Of a stretch of DNA of 50,188 nt, positions 1 to 10,337 are shown piece after piece. How positions within the stretch are numbered: the first letter of the stretch is position 1; every line of letters starts with the position of its first letter. The translations under genes were made by a program, and so were the position numbers. This DNA is from Planctomycetota bacterium. GTDB taxonomy: Bacteria; Planctomycetota; Phycisphaerae; SM23-33. Where the stretch lies: the NCBI GenBank assembly GCA_009908915.1, contig JAAAOJ010000002.1, positions 1-50,188 on the forward strand, given 5' to 3'. The notes beneath the pieces were generated by a model that was given only the letters and a program-made list of their open reading frames with translations, made no database searches and was not told where the DNA came from.

Positions 1-300
1 GTTTCGAAAAAAAACAAAAAAAAAACCTCCCGAGCGTCATGGGCGTCTCGCTCATGAGCTGCACGGGCATCCTGCCCCTCATTGTGGCGTATTCGATGCA
101 TGTCCACCGCCGAGACGGCTGTGATCCTCACGTCCGTACGGACGCGCCACCTTTGCATATGGACGTTTAACGCCCGACGGGCCGACGTGAAAGTCGCCGG
201 AGGTGTAGCCCGGCGGAACCTCCGGAGCCCGACCCACGCCTCGGACAGCCGCGATGAGGCGGAGGCGGCTTCCTCCCCGCTGTCTTTCTTCGAGGCTCCC

Positions 301-364
301 AAATTCCCAAATTCCCAAATTCCCAAATTCCCAAATTCCCAAATTCCCAAACTCACAAACTCAC
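301..364. repeat. 8-bp tandem repeat (AAATTCCC)
   Basis: Six perfect head-to-tail copies of AAATTCCC (301-348) are followed by two copies of the related AAACTCAC (349-364). The array is AT-rich in a GC-rich background. Open frames across it read as repetitive peptide on both strands and are not believable genes. It is a microsatellite-type array, prone to slippage. Confidence 0.9.
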
Positions 365-680
365 AAAGATGAATCCCCGTTTCCGCACGTTTCGGCTACG
401 CCTCCACGTGCGGTCACTATCCAGCGGCGCTTCGAGCCTGAGGGTGCGTCAACACGCTGCGTGCCACTGTCCCCTGACCCGCGTTTCCTACGCCTCTTCC
501 TCGCCGAGAGGCCGGGTGAGGGTCTTTGCTTCACGCAGGTCCTCGATGCCTCAGACCACACCTCAGCAGCCCGTCGTCTGCCTCTTCGCTCCGTTTGTCC
601 GCTATGTCCAGAGGCGGCCACACCGGCCCTGAGACGCGCAGGCAAGATGCCTGCGAGGCGAACAACACGGCAACCGGCGC

Positions 681-939
681 CGTGTGCGACACGTTTCGGT
701 GGCGGCGAAGACCTTCCATTGGCCCAGGACCTGCCGGTGTTCAGCCCCGGCAGGGGCGGCGTTCAATAGCCCCCACGCGTGAGCGTGGGGTCCGGATCGT
801 TCCCGCGGTCAAGCCCCGCCAGCCGTCCGTTTAGCAATGGATCGCGTCGCGAGGCCGAGGCATTTTGCCAAGCATCAAGGAGCGGACACGCAGGTGAATG
901 AGTACATTCATCGAGTTTTCGCGACAAGGACGCGCAGGT
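681..939. repeat. Long direct repeat, left copy
   Basis: This 259-bp stretch recurs almost unchanged, in the same orientation, at 49933-50188. I see a few single-base differences (for example TGTTCAG/TGTCCAG and CATTCAT/CATTCAC) and a 3-bp length change inside a small hairpin (CCCCACGC-GTGA-GCGTGGGG here). Near its right end is a perfect palindrome, TGAATG-AGTA-CATTCA (895-910). It has no plausible reading frame. Confidence 0.95.
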
Positions 940-949
940 AAAAGGCACG

Positions 950-1057
950 GCCGCGGCAGCGATAGCTTCCTAAACGGGCTGCCAGGCTTTTCTAGCCGCT
1001 ACTCGTCGTGCCTCCTCTACGCCGCGGCAGCGATAGCTTCCTAAACGGGCTGCCAGG
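950..1057. repeat. Two identical 37-bp dispersed repeats
   Basis: Positions 950-986 and 1021-1057 are identical, beginning GCCGCGGCAGCGATAGC and ending GGGCTGCCAGG. A diverged copy in the opposite orientation lies at 39557-39592, just upstream of the alkaline phosphatase gene. The ends (GGCAGC...GCTGCC) are inverted repeats, so each copy can fold as a hairpin. This is a REP-like dispersed repeat. Confidence 0.85.
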
Positions 1058-1305
1058 GGCGCCTTGATGCCGCGAAGCGCCACGACGCTCCTGCCGGAGC
1101 TTTGTCGTTGACGCCTCCGAGCCCCCGGGGCTGACGCCGCGGGGCTACTGAACATCATCCCTGCCGGGATTCAGGAAGGCCGGCTCGTGCGACCCCAACA
1201 ACGGGACGCCCCCATTTCATGTCGCACACGAGGCCAGAAAGCATGCCGCGGGCTTCCAGCCCGCGCGCGGCGAAGGCATCTTGCTTTTGATTCTTCGCCA
1301 TGGTC

Positions 1306-1355
1306 GCGCGTCTCGCGGCCAAGATGGCCGCGAGACGCGCGGGCAAGATGCCCGC
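1306..1355. repeat. Paired hairpins with AAGAT loops
   Basis: Bases 1306-1320 and 1326-1340 form a perfect 15-bp stem around the loop AAGAT. The adjacent GCGGGC-AAGAT-GCCCGC (1339-1355) repeats the design with a different stem. A third example, GCAGGC-AAGAT-GCCTGC, lies near 645-661. Stems vary in a compensating way while the loop is constant. There is no T tract, so a terminator is unlikely; a REP-type palindrome is the better reading. Confidence 0.8.
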
Positions 1356-1433
1356 GAAACCCACAACGCAACCGGCACGGCGAACGCAAATGGTCCTCGA
1401 ACGCTGCCGTCGATATGGTATCATGCGCGGTCC

Positions 1434-2279
1434 ATGAGCAGCGATAACCGACCCATCGGTGTGTTCGATTCCGGCCTCGGCGGGCTGACCGTGGTGAAAG
1501 ATCTTGCGAAGATCCTGCCGGGTGAGGATATCGTCTACCTGGGCGACAGCGCCCGGGTGCCGTACGGCATCAAGAGCCTGGCGACCATCCGCCGCTTTGC
1601 CATGGAAGATGCCGCCTTCCTGGGCCGCTTCGACCCGAAGCTGCTGGTGGTGGCCTGCAACACCGCCAGTGCGGCGGCGATCGACGCGATCACCGCGACC
1701 GCGCCGTGCGACGTGGTCGACGTGGTTCGCCCGAGCGCGGCGGCGGCCCTGGCGGCGACGGATGGGCCGGTTGGCGTGGTGGCCACGGAGGCGACCGTTC
1801 GCAGCGGCGCCTACCAGCGGGCGCTGGCGGCTGACGGCGCCGGCCGGGAAATACTCGCCGTGGCGTGTCCGTTGCTCGTGCCGATCGTCGAGGAAGGGCG
1901 CGACGGCGACGACCCGATCGTCACCCACGTGTTGTGCGACTACCTGCGCAACCTGCAGCGGCTGCGACCGGGCGCGATGGTCCTGGGCTGCACGCACTAT
2001 CCGCTGCTGGCGGGGCCGATCGGCAAGCTGATGGGCCCGGCGACACAACTGATCAGTTCGGCAACGGCCGCGGCCCTCGATGTCGCGCACCGGCTGGACG
2101 CCGCAGGCATGCGACATGCGCGGGTCGAGGGCGGCTCGCTGCGATGCCACACGACCGACAACCCGCAACGCTTCGCCGAACTTGGCGCGACATTCGGAGG
2201 CCGGCCGCTCGACCACGTCGAGTACGTGGGCACGGACGAACTGGAAGGACTGGTCGCGCGACGGCCCGTGAAATCATGA
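1434..2279 (+). CDS. murI: Glutamate racemase
   Basis: Interconverts L- and D-glutamate in the cytoplasm, supplying D-Glu for peptidoglycan. The 281-residue protein matches the family's usual length. It opens with IGVFDSGLGGLTV and carries both catalytic cysteines in their standard contexts: Cys75 in ACNTAS and Cys186 in GCTHYP. The DSARVPYG motif (residues 38-45) varies the common DTARVPYG. I chose ATG 1434 because homology begins at once; the longer frame upstream runs through repeats. No Shine-Dalgarno is visible, and an extended -10-like TGGTATCAT ends about 10 bases before the start, so the mRNA may have almost no leader. The stop overlaps the next gene's start (ATGA), implying translational coupling. 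Presence of murI argues for a peptidoglycan wall. Confidence 0.96.
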   Translation: MSSDNRPIGVFDSGLGGLTVVKDLAKILPGEDIVYLGDSARVPYGIKSLATIRRFAMEDAAFLGRFDPKLLVVACNTASAAAIDAITATAPCDVVDVVRPSAAAALAATDGPVGVVATEATVRSGAYQRALAADGAGREILAVACPLLVPIVEEGRDGDDPIVTHVLCDYLRNLQRLRPGAMVLGCTHYPLLAGPIGKLMGPATQLISSATAAALDVAHRLDAAGMRHARVEGGSLRCHTTDNPQRFAELGATFGGRPLDHVEYVGTDELEGLVARRPVKS

Positions 2280-3199
2280 GCAAGCTGCAGACGACAACCT
2301 GGCTGATGGTGGCGGTCCTCGCCGCGGCGTGTCTGGCCTCGGTGGCCGGCGGCTGCAAGAGCGACAACAAGGACAAGTACACCGTCGACTACCTCATCAA
2401 GCACGGCATCTTCAAGGTCGGCGACACCTCGCCGGTCGAGCAGGCGAAGATGGCCTTTGACGAGCGCGACCCTGACATCCGCCGTGCCGCCATCGAGCAG
2501 CTGTCGCACAACGGTTGGGCCCTGCGTGAGCCTTACCTCAAACGCTTCGCCCAGCTTAGCCGACCGATCGAGGAAGATGACCCTTCGGTTCGCGCGGTGG
2601 CGGTCCGCACGCTCGGCCGGGCCGGCGACGCGACGTACATGCCGGAGATCATTGCCGCCCTCGACGACCCCGACCCGATGGTACGCTGGGATGCCTGCGT
2701 TGTGCTCGATCGCATGCCGAGCGACAAGGCCGTCACGCGCCTGCGGCAGATGGCAATCGATCCCGAGGAGACCGTCGATGTGCGGGCCTCGGCCGCGACC
2801 GCCCTGAAGCACTACCGCGAGGACGCCGTCTACCGTACGCTGCTGCGGAGCATGAACGACCGGAATTTCACTGTCCGCAATGCAGCGCACGAATCGCTCG
2901 TGGCCATGACCGGCCGCGACCTCGGCTACGACCCGATGAACTGGTCGGACGACCCGGCCGACGTGGGACACGAGACGCTGCCCGAGCCGGAGGTCCGCTA
3001 CCGCAAGCGCCCGTGGTGGGACTGGATGAAGGTCACCTCTGAGACCGAGTCGCCCGAGTCGCCCGAGGCGACCGGCTGGGATCGCCCGTGGTGGGACTGG
3101 GGCGGCATGACGCGGCCGGACGATGAGCCGGCCGAGATGCAGAAGCCCGGCCCGGCCTACGTTCCCACCGATACCGGCCAGCCCGTTGTGGGGGATTGA
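2276..3199 (+). CDS. HEAT-repeat lipoprotein
   Basis: A 307-residue exported lipoprotein. Residues 1-26 are a signal peptide with hydrophobic core and lipobox ending VAGGC, making Cys27 the lipidated residue. Residues about 60-215 contain HEAT/PBS-lyase-type helical repeats (segments like DPDIRRAAIEQL, DPSVRAVAVRTLG, DPMVRWDACVVLD, TVDVRASAATAL, NFTVRNAAHESL). The C-terminal ~80 residues are acidic and Trp/Pro-rich, with the near-duplicated RPWWDWM/RPWWDWG. HEAT solenoids generally bind proteins; the partner is unknown. The start overlaps the murI stop by 4 bases, so it is made from the same mRNA and may belong to an envelope process, though that is only context. No catalytic residues are recognisable. 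Confidence 0.85.
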   Translation: MSKLQTTTWLMVAVLAAACLASVAGGCKSDNKDKYTVDYLIKHGIFKVGDTSPVEQAKMAFDERDPDIRRAAIEQLSHNGWALREPYLKRFAQLSRPIEEDDPSVRAVAVRTLGRAGDATYMPEIIAALDDPDPMVRWDACVVLDRMPSDKAVTRLRQMAIDPEETVDVRASAATALKHYREDAVYRTLLRSMNDRNFTVRNAAHESLVAMTGRDLGYDPMNWSDDPADVGHETLPEPEVRYRKRPWWDWMKVTSETESPESPEATGWDRPWWDWGGMTRPDDEPAEMQKPGPAYVPTDTGQPVVGD

Positions 3200-3250
3200 A
3201 CGGCCGGCGTTGTCTTGACTTTCTCAGACGCAGCGGTGACAAGCAGGGGT

Positions 3251-4013
3251 ATGAAGGCGATATGTTTCGACGGCGACGAGGCGACATTCCGCGACGACCT
3301 GCCGCAACCCAAACCGGCCGGCGGCGAGGTCCTCATCCGCATGCGGGCAGCCGGCGTGTGCCGCACCGACCTGGAAATCCTCAGGGGGTATATGGGCTTT
3401 GCCGGCGTGATGGGCCACGAGTTCGTCGGCGAGGTCGTCGACGGACCTTCGGGTTTGGCCTGCCGGCGCGTGGTCGGGGAGATTAACTGCCTGGCAAAGA
3501 GCCCTCACCCGGCCTTTCGCAGAGGCAGAGGAGTGAGAAACCCCTCCCCCTTCGGGGGAGGTGGCGAGTCCGCAAGCCGGTGGGGGTCTGGCGGACATTG
3601 CAGAAGACTCCTCACCCGGCCTCTCGCAAGGGCAGAGCAGTAAGATAACCCCTCCCCCTTCGGGGGAGGTGGCGAGTCCGCGAGCCGGTGGGGGCGATGG
3701 CGGCTTGCCGAAGAACCACGACCCCGGCCGCACCGTCCTTGGCATTGCCGGCCGCGACGGCTGCTTCGCCGAGTACCTCACCTTGCCGATCGAGAATCTT
3801 CGTATCGTGCCGGACAGCGTCGACGACGATGCCGCCGTCTTCGTCGAGCCGCTCGCCGCGGTCTGCCGCATCTTCGAGCAGGTGAAGGTAAAGCCTGACG
3901 ACCGGGTTGCCGTCTTCGGCGACGGACGGCTGGGCCTGTTGTGCGGGTTCGTCCTTACCACACGGGCCGAGCACGTCTTGCAGGTGGGGCGTCATTCGGA
4001 CAAGCTGGCCTTG
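3251..4013 (+). pseudogene. Zinc-type alcohol dehydrogenase, disrupted
   Basis: Remnant of a medium-chain, zinc-dependent dehydrogenase. The first part (3251-3496) has the GroES-like start MKAICFDG, GVCRTDLEI with the catalytic-zinc cysteine, GHEFVGEV, and VVGEINC. The structural-zinc cysteine loop should follow, but bases 3501-3706 are a tandem GC-rich repeat and the reading frame changes across it. The gene resumes in another frame with RTVLGIAGRDGCFAEYLTLP, VFVEPLAA and the Rossmann glycines of VFGDGRLGLL. Near 4013, after a GRHSDKLALA segment, the dehydrogenase stops and a different gene's tail begins, so the C-terminal third is missing. It cannot make a functional enzyme. The upstream lipoprotein gene ends 51 bases before it. 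Confidence 0.9.
3501..3706. repeat. REP-type tandem repeat inserted in the dehydrogenase
   Basis: Two tandem copies (period 107 bp) of a repeat running CCTCACCCGGCC, then a CCCCTCCCCC-TT-CGGGGGAGG hairpin, then GGTGGCGAGTCCGC and GCCGGTGGGGG. The same family occurs at 10338-10660, 37866-38025 and 41866-41993. Here it replaces the structural-zinc loop of the alcohol dehydrogenase gene and shifts the frame. Confidence 0.9.
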
Positions 4014-4324
4014 GCGGCAAGCGCAAGACGCAGGGCGACGAGCCGGTGGCCTTCACGGCCGAGACCGATCGGCCGTATCTCGGGACGGAGTCGACATGCA
4101 TCCTCGACGACCCGACCCTGGGTCGGCGGATCGTCGTGGGCAAGAGCGGTTTGCGGTCGACAGTCGTGTGGAATCCGCACATCGCCAAGGCCGTTCGCAT
4201 GCCGGACTTCGGTGAGGAGGAATGGCCGCGCATGGTCTGCATCGAGACCGCCAACGTGCATGACGACGCAGACATGATGTCGAAGAAGGGTGCGTCAGCA
4301 AGTTGCGCACCCTACCAGATTTGA
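4013..4324 (+). pseudogene. D-hexose-6-phosphate mutarotase, C-terminal fragment
   Basis: This is the tail of a YeaD-type (aldose 1-epimerase family) hexose-6-phosphate mutarotase. The frame reads FTAETDRPYL, DDPTLGRRI, KSGLRSTVVWNPHIAKA, RMPDFGEEEWP and MVCIETANV, the conserved C-terminal third of the family. The N-terminal two thirds are absent: the fragment starts directly at the break of the dehydrogenase remnant, and the usual last ~25 residues are replaced by unrelated sequence up to the stop at 4322. A deletion joining two genes is the simplest explanation. A partial palindrome (GGTGCG...CGCACC, 4289-4312) lies at the degraded 3' end. Intact YeaD anomerises hexose 6-phosphates; this piece should not. 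Confidence 0.85.
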
Positions 4325-4353
4325 GCACGTCGTTTCCCGGCGAGGTGTTTAGC

Positions 4354-4372
4354 GGCGTTCGGTACGAACGCC
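4354..4372. repeat. Short hairpin 3' of the thioesterase gene
   Basis: GGCGTTCG-GTA-CGAACGCC is a perfect 8-bp stem with a 3-base loop, lying between the mutarotase fragment and the 3' end of the thioesterase gene on the other strand. There is no T run on either side, so a factor-independent terminator is only possible. Confidence 0.5.
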
Positions 4373-4406
4373 TTCCGGCGTGTATGGGCGCGACGGGCGC
4401 TGCGAG

Positions 4407-4808
4407 TTATCGCAGGCCGAGGCTTTCGGGGATGGGGATGATCTGCCCGTCGGAGTTGAGGCAGGCGAGGGTGGTCTCGGCGGTGGCCAGCAGCAGGCCG
4501 TCGGCCGTGCGGTTGAGTTCGTAGGCGTGGTCGATGCGGGCGGCGCCGACTTTCATGATGCGGGTCGTCAGCGCCAGCACGTCGTCGTAGCGGGCCGGGG
4601 CCTTGAAGCTGGCGGCACACTTGGCGACAACGAACAGGACGCCCTCGCGTTCGAGGTCGGCGTAGGCCACGCCGGCGGCCCGGAGCAGTTCAGTGCGTCC
4701 CATCTCGAAGTAGACCCAGTAGCGGCTGTGGTGGAGGGCGCCCATCGGGTCGACCTCGGCGTAGCGGACGCGGATGTCGATGGTGATTTCCTGCGGGGGT
4801 TGGTTCAT
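4407..4808 (-). CDS. Acyl-CoA thioesterase, YbgC/4HBT hot-dog family
   Basis: A 133-residue single hot-dog-fold protein. The active-site helix region RYAEVDPMGALHHSRYWVYFEMGR is typical of the 4-hydroxybenzoyl-CoA thioesterase/YbgC group, with Asp20 as the expected catalytic residue. The length is normal and the protein looks intact. Such enzymes hydrolyse acyl-CoA thioesters in the cytoplasm; in other bacteria YbgC is linked to the Tol-Pal system, but no tol genes are visible here. It stands alone between decayed genes. The exact acyl substrate cannot be read from the sequence. Confidence 0.88.
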   Translation of the reverse strand: MNQPPQEITIDIRVRYAEVDPMGALHHSRYWVYFEMGRTELLRAAGVAYADLEREGVLFVVAKCAASFKAPARYDDVLALTTRIMKVGAARIDHAYELNRTADGLLLATAETTLACLNSDGQIIPIPESLGLR

Positions 4809-4817
4809 GACGACAGG

Positions 4818-5113
4818 CTACCGTCGCGTCGGCGGCGAGGCAAGCGCGCCTCTGGCCGGTTCGCCGTCGCGGTGCATCGGCAGCGACAGCGCCCACTGCC
4901 AGCCGCTACGATTCCAGTTCCAGATGGCGGTATCCATGGGGCCGTCGGTCATGCGCAGCGCGGCGGGCCGACATTGCTTACGGGCACGCCCGACCAGCGG
5001 TACTTCAGCGACTGGTGTGGTCGTGGCCGTGGAAAGTCGCGACTACGTCATAGTCGGCGATCGTCTCGGCGAATGCCCCCCTGTCGCGGTCGCCAGACCA
5101 GTCGTTGTATGGG
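4818..5113 (-). pseudogene. Metallophosphoesterase C-terminal remnant
   Basis: On the minus strand three overlapping pieces in three frames spell the end of a calcineurin-like phosphoesterase: YNDWSGDRDRGAFAE through VVATFHGHDHTSR (metal-binding GHDH motif) down to about 5010; YRWSGVPVSNVGPPRCA at about 5002-4952; and MTDGPMDTAIWNWN onward to a stop at 4818. Two frameshifts separate them and no start or N-terminal half is present. The order and spacing match the tail of this family, so I read it as a decayed gene rather than chance. It has no intact frame and is easily missed. Confidence 0.65.
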
Positions 5114-5143
5114 CTTAGGATGCTGTAAAGCATCAATACCGCG

Positions 5144-5674
5144 TCAGTTGAGTGCGACGATGGCGGCGTTGAGGGATACGGCAAAACTCACCCACAGTAA
5201 CACGGGCACGAGCAGCAGCCCGCTCAGCAGCCGGATGTGGTAAAACATCGCGATGTTCACCGCGACGGTCGCCCAGAGCAGAATTGCATCGACCAGGGCC
5301 GCGTCGGGATTCCGCAGGCCGAAGAACAGGGGGCTCCACGCCGCATTGAACAGCAGGTGTAGGCCGTAGACCGCCAATGCGCCGGTGATGGCTTCCTTTT
5401 CGCGTCGCAGCCAAACCAGCCAGGCCGCTACCGTCATCATGAGGTAGAGCACGGTCCAGACCGGCCCGAAGACCCAGTTGGGTGGCGACCACTCGGGTTT
5501 GTCCAATCCGGCGTACCACCCCCGAATGGCACCGGCGCTGACGGTGCTGCCGCTGACAGCCACGAAGGCTGCGGCCAGCAGGAGAACTCCGCCGCCAAGC
5601 CAGTCATGGCGGTCGAGCTTGCGGTTGAGGTGGTTGTCGACGCGATGTGCAGTCAGTTCGCGCATTGCTTTCAT
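5144..5674 (-). CDS. tspO: TspO/MBR family membrane protein
   Basis: A 176-residue integral membrane protein of the TspO/translocator family, which binds tetrapyrroles and is tied to stress and porphyrin regulation in bacteria. It has the five expected membrane segments and hallmark residues: WYAGLDKPEWSPPNWVFGPVW, LYLMMTVAAWLVW, and FNAAWSPLFFGL. I place the start at ATG 5674 (MKAMRELTA); ATG 5665 is an alternative. The longer frame upstream runs into the region between this gene and rpsU without family similarity. An N-terminal extension of about 25 hydrophilic residues precedes the first membrane segment. It is divergent from rpsU. Confidence 0.9.
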   Translation of the reverse strand: MKAMRELTAHRVDNHLNRKLDRHDWLGGGVLLLAAAFVAVSGSTVSAGAIRGWYAGLDKPEWSPPNWVFGPVWTVLYLMMTVAAWLVWLRREKEAITGALAVYGLHLLFNAAWSPLFFGLRNPDAALVDAILLWATVAVNIAMFYHIRLLSGLLLVPVLLWVSFAVSLNAAIVALN

Positions 5675-5787
5675 TGTAGGCGCGGTGACGGAGCGGTCCC
5701 GGCTTGTTCGCCGTCCACCGATGCGGAGACGGCGGGCGCCGGCTGGCAGAATCGGCGGGCGGGACTGAAGAATTTCTCCCAAAAGAC

Positions 5788-5815
5788 TTGATTCATACGG
5801 GGGAGCACATAACAT
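5788..5815 (+). promoter_or_regulatory. Candidate sigma70-type promoter for rpsU
   Basis: TTGATT (5788-5793) and TAACAT (5810-5815) are separated by 16 bases, in the intergenic region 80 bases before the rpsU start. The match to consensus is moderate. Confidence 0.35.
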
Positions 5816-5829
5816 AGCACGACTTGGAC

Positions 5830-5850
5830 GGCCTCCATGCAGTGGAGGTC
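5830..5850 (+). other. Leader hairpin upstream of rpsU
   Basis: GGCCTCCA-TGCAG-TGGAGGTC can pair as an 8-bp stem with one G-U pair and a 5-base loop, between the candidate promoter and the rpsU start codon. It could be a leader structure for S21 control, but nothing in the sequence proves this. Confidence 0.4.
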
Positions 5851-5894
5851 TGCGCTAATTCCGAACTGTCAGACAAAGGACCAGAGACGCCCAT

Positions 5895-6080
5895 ATGATC
5901 AAAGTCAAGGCACGAGGCAACGAATCGGTCGAGCAGATGCTCAAGCGGTTCAAGAAGATGTGTGAGAAAGAAGGTCTCACGAAGGACATCAAGCGAAACA
6001 GCTACTACGAGAAACCGTCGGAGCGTCGCCGGCGCGAAGCCCGCAAGAGCGCCAAACGCGCCGCTTCCATGGGCCGCTGA
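5895..6080 (+). CDS. rpsU: 30S ribosomal protein bS21
   Basis: A 61-residue, strongly basic protein with the family start MIKVKARGNESVEQMLKRFKK and the C-terminal run of Arg/Lys (PSERRRREARKSAKRAA). bS21 binds the small-subunit platform near the 16S 3' end and aids initiation. The length is normal. The start ATG 5895 is fixed by the family N-terminus, with AAAGGA about 12 bases upstream as a weakly placed binding site. It is followed by a hairpin at 6112-6130, so it may be a single-gene transcript. Confidence 0.96.
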   Translation: MIKVKARGNESVEQMLKRFKKMCEKEGLTKDIKRNSYYEKPSERRRREARKSAKRAASMGR

Positions 6081-6111
6081 TCTCTGACGTTCCGACCATC
6101 TGAATCGAACC

Positions 6112-6130
6112 ACCCCGGAAGTTTCGGGGT
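6112..6130 (+). terminator. Possible terminator after rpsU
   Basis: ACCCCG...CGGGGT forms a stem of at least 6 bp around GAAGTTT, 32 bases past the rpsU stop and 75 bases before hppA. No U tract follows, so the call is tentative. Confidence 0.4.
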
Positions 6131-6204
6131 TCCGGCGGCAGGCGGAACGCCTGTGGCATCCTACCTCACAGTCCCTGCAACGATACAGACAGGAGCGTAC
6201 AAAC

Positions 6205-8964
<2,760 letters not shown>

Positions 8965-9092
8965 AATTGACGCAAAGGCGGACCACAACGGGCACGAAGC
9001 TCCCAGAGGCCCGCAGGAAGCAGTCCCGGGACAACCTTTGTGTCCTTCGTGTCCTTTGTGGTTCAATCTTTTGAGCATTGGAGCGCGAGTAC

Positions 9093-9491
9093 GTGGCCCA
9101 GACGCAGGGCAACAACGACGGTGGAGCGCAGGACCTGGCCGTGGCCATCGCGCGGCTTGCCGGCGAACGCAACTGCGAGGACATCGTGGTCCTTGACGTG
9201 CGGGAAACCTCCTCGGTCACGGGCTATTTCGTCATTGCCACCGGCACGAGTGATCGGCAGATCCGGGCTGTCTGCGATGAAATCCAGCGTGAGGCCGCCA
9301 CGATTGGCGAGAAGGTCTGGCGAGTGGCCGGACGCGATGCCGGCGACTGGGTGGTCATGGACTTCGTCGATGTGGTGGTCCACCTCTTCAGCCGACCGCT
9401 GCGAGAGTACTACGACCTCGAACTGATCTGGGGCGAGGCCCCCCGCGTCGATGTGCCGGGCGTCACGGCGGTCCCGGCCGAGAGCGAATGA
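9093..9491 (+). CDS. rsfS: Ribosomal silencing factor RsfS
   Basis: A 132-residue member of the RsfS/YbeB/Iojap family, which binds uL14 and blocks subunit joining when nutrients are scarce. Family features are DIVVLDVRETSSVTGYFVIATGTSDRQ, then GDWVVMDFVDVVVHLF and REYYDLELIWGEAP. I place the start at GTG 9093 because GGAG (9080-9083) is well spaced from it; TTG 9078 in the same frame is an alternative. It follows hppA after a repeat-containing gap and is probably cotranscribed with the small gene at 9557. Confidence 0.93.
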   Translation: MAQTQGNNDGGAQDLAVAIARLAGERNCEDIVVLDVRETSSVTGYFVIATGTSDRQIRAVCDEIQREAATIGEKVWRVAGRDAGDWVVMDFVDVVVHLFSRPLREYYDLELIWGEAPRVDVPGVTAVPAESE

Positions 9492-9556
9492 GCCGACTGT
9501 CCCCGGCTGGCCCACGACATCCGCCGGCAAGCATTCATTGAAAGGAAGGCGGCGTA

Positions 9557-9994
9557 ATGGCTGGCGACGAGGATCTCAGGCAGCAGTTGGCCGACCGCTT
9601 CGCCAAAGGTATCCGTAAAAGCTTCACGCCGTGTCCATTGATCGGGCCGAAGTGGATGCAGGTCTGCCCGGGTGGCAAGACGGCGGATTTCCGCTTTGTG
9701 GGGATCCGCAAGCTGGCCAAGGCCATCGGCTGCTCGCCCGCGCGCATCCTGCAGAAGATCATGCCCAACATCTCGCTCGACGGCCTGGGCGTCGATGTCG
9801 AGATCACCGACGATTTCACGGTGCTGATGCGGCGCACGGCCAGCGTTGCCCCGGCCGCCAAACCGAAACCGAAACGCGACACCTCCCGCAACGCCCGGGC
9901 CGACGCTCCGCAGGGACCACCGCGGCCCAAACCCAAAGGCGTCGGCGGGCCCAACCGAAAAAAGCCCCGAACGCCCAAGCCTCGCGAGGAATGA
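9557..9994 (+). CDS. Small basic protein of unknown function
   Basis: A 145-residue protein that I do not recognise. GGAAGG lies upstream of ATG 9557. Residues 1-95 look globular, with two cysteines (FTPCPLIGPKWMQVCPGG) and a helix-rich segment (IRKLAKAIGCSPARILQKIM). Residues about 96-145 are a Lys/Arg/Pro-rich disordered tail, as in many nucleic-acid-binding proteins. The gene starts 65 bases after rsfS in the same direction, so an RNA- or ribosome-linked role is possible but is context only. Confidence 0.75.
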   Translation: MAGDEDLRQQLADRFAKGIRKSFTPCPLIGPKWMQVCPGGKTADFRFVGIRKLAKAIGCSPARILQKIMPNISLDGLGVDVEITDDFTVLMRRTASVAPAAKPKPKRDTSRNARADAPQGPPRPKPKGVGGPNRKKPRTPKPREE

Positions 9995-10169
9995 CGTAGG
10001 CTAAAACGCCAATAGACAGTCGAACGTGATGCTTGAAAGGTGGAACTTGTTTACTGATATGGCATGTGACGTACACGTGTTTAGCTGGTGGCGCAGTTAC
10101 CTGTTTCTTCTGGCCCCGGAGGGGCCTGAGAGGAATAGCCGTGGGCGCAAGCCCACGGAAGGGTAGGAA

Positions 10170-10288
10170 GACGCCTCGCTCAGAAATCAAAGGACGTGTC
10201 GATCAGCGACGTTTTCGTGACATGCCGTCTTTGTTTGCGTTGCAAAATCGTTCTGGTTTTCCGCCCACCTGACTTCTGAGTGGTGCGT
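10170..10288 (-). mobile_element. 120-bp MITE-like element, copy 1
   Basis: In reverse orientation this 119-bp stretch matches 15214-15333 over its whole length, including GGGCGGAAAACCAGAACGAT and CATGTCACGAAAA. One terminus reads GACGCCTCGCTCAGAAATC; the other (CTTCTGAGTGGTGCGT) has diverged from the expected inverted repeat. It encodes nothing. Terminal inverted repeats, constant length and no coding capacity fit a miniature inverted-repeat transposable element. Confidence 0.8.
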
Positions 10289-10303
10289 AACTTGTTACGC
10301 ACC
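10282..10303. repeat. 22-base perfect palindrome
   Basis: GGTGCGTAAC-TT-GTTACGCACC is a perfect 10-bp inverted repeat with a 2-base centre. Related, less perfect palindromes with GGTG...CACC ends lie at 4289-4312 and 20647-20666, suggesting a small dispersed family. It overlaps the diverged end of the MITE-like copy. Confidence 0.75.
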
Positions 10304-10337
10304 GTTCTGTGGATACGGTGGCGACGTTAAAGAAGAT

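Larger units (their letters stand above)
1..1433. other. Non-coding, repeat-rich region upstream of murI
   Basis: I see no credible gene here. Open frames are short, mutually overlapping, poor in start signals and built on repeats. The region holds the 8-bp tandem array (301-364), the left copy of the long direct repeat (681-939), two identical 37-bp repeats (950-986 and 1021-1057) and three hairpins with the same AAGAT loop (around 645-661, 1306-1340 and 1339-1355). Confidence 0.7.

Noticed and set aside
254..769. 171-codon open frame over the left-end repeats
   Set aside because: It runs through the AAATTCCC array and the long direct repeat, has no ribosome binding site, and its composition is repeat-derived.
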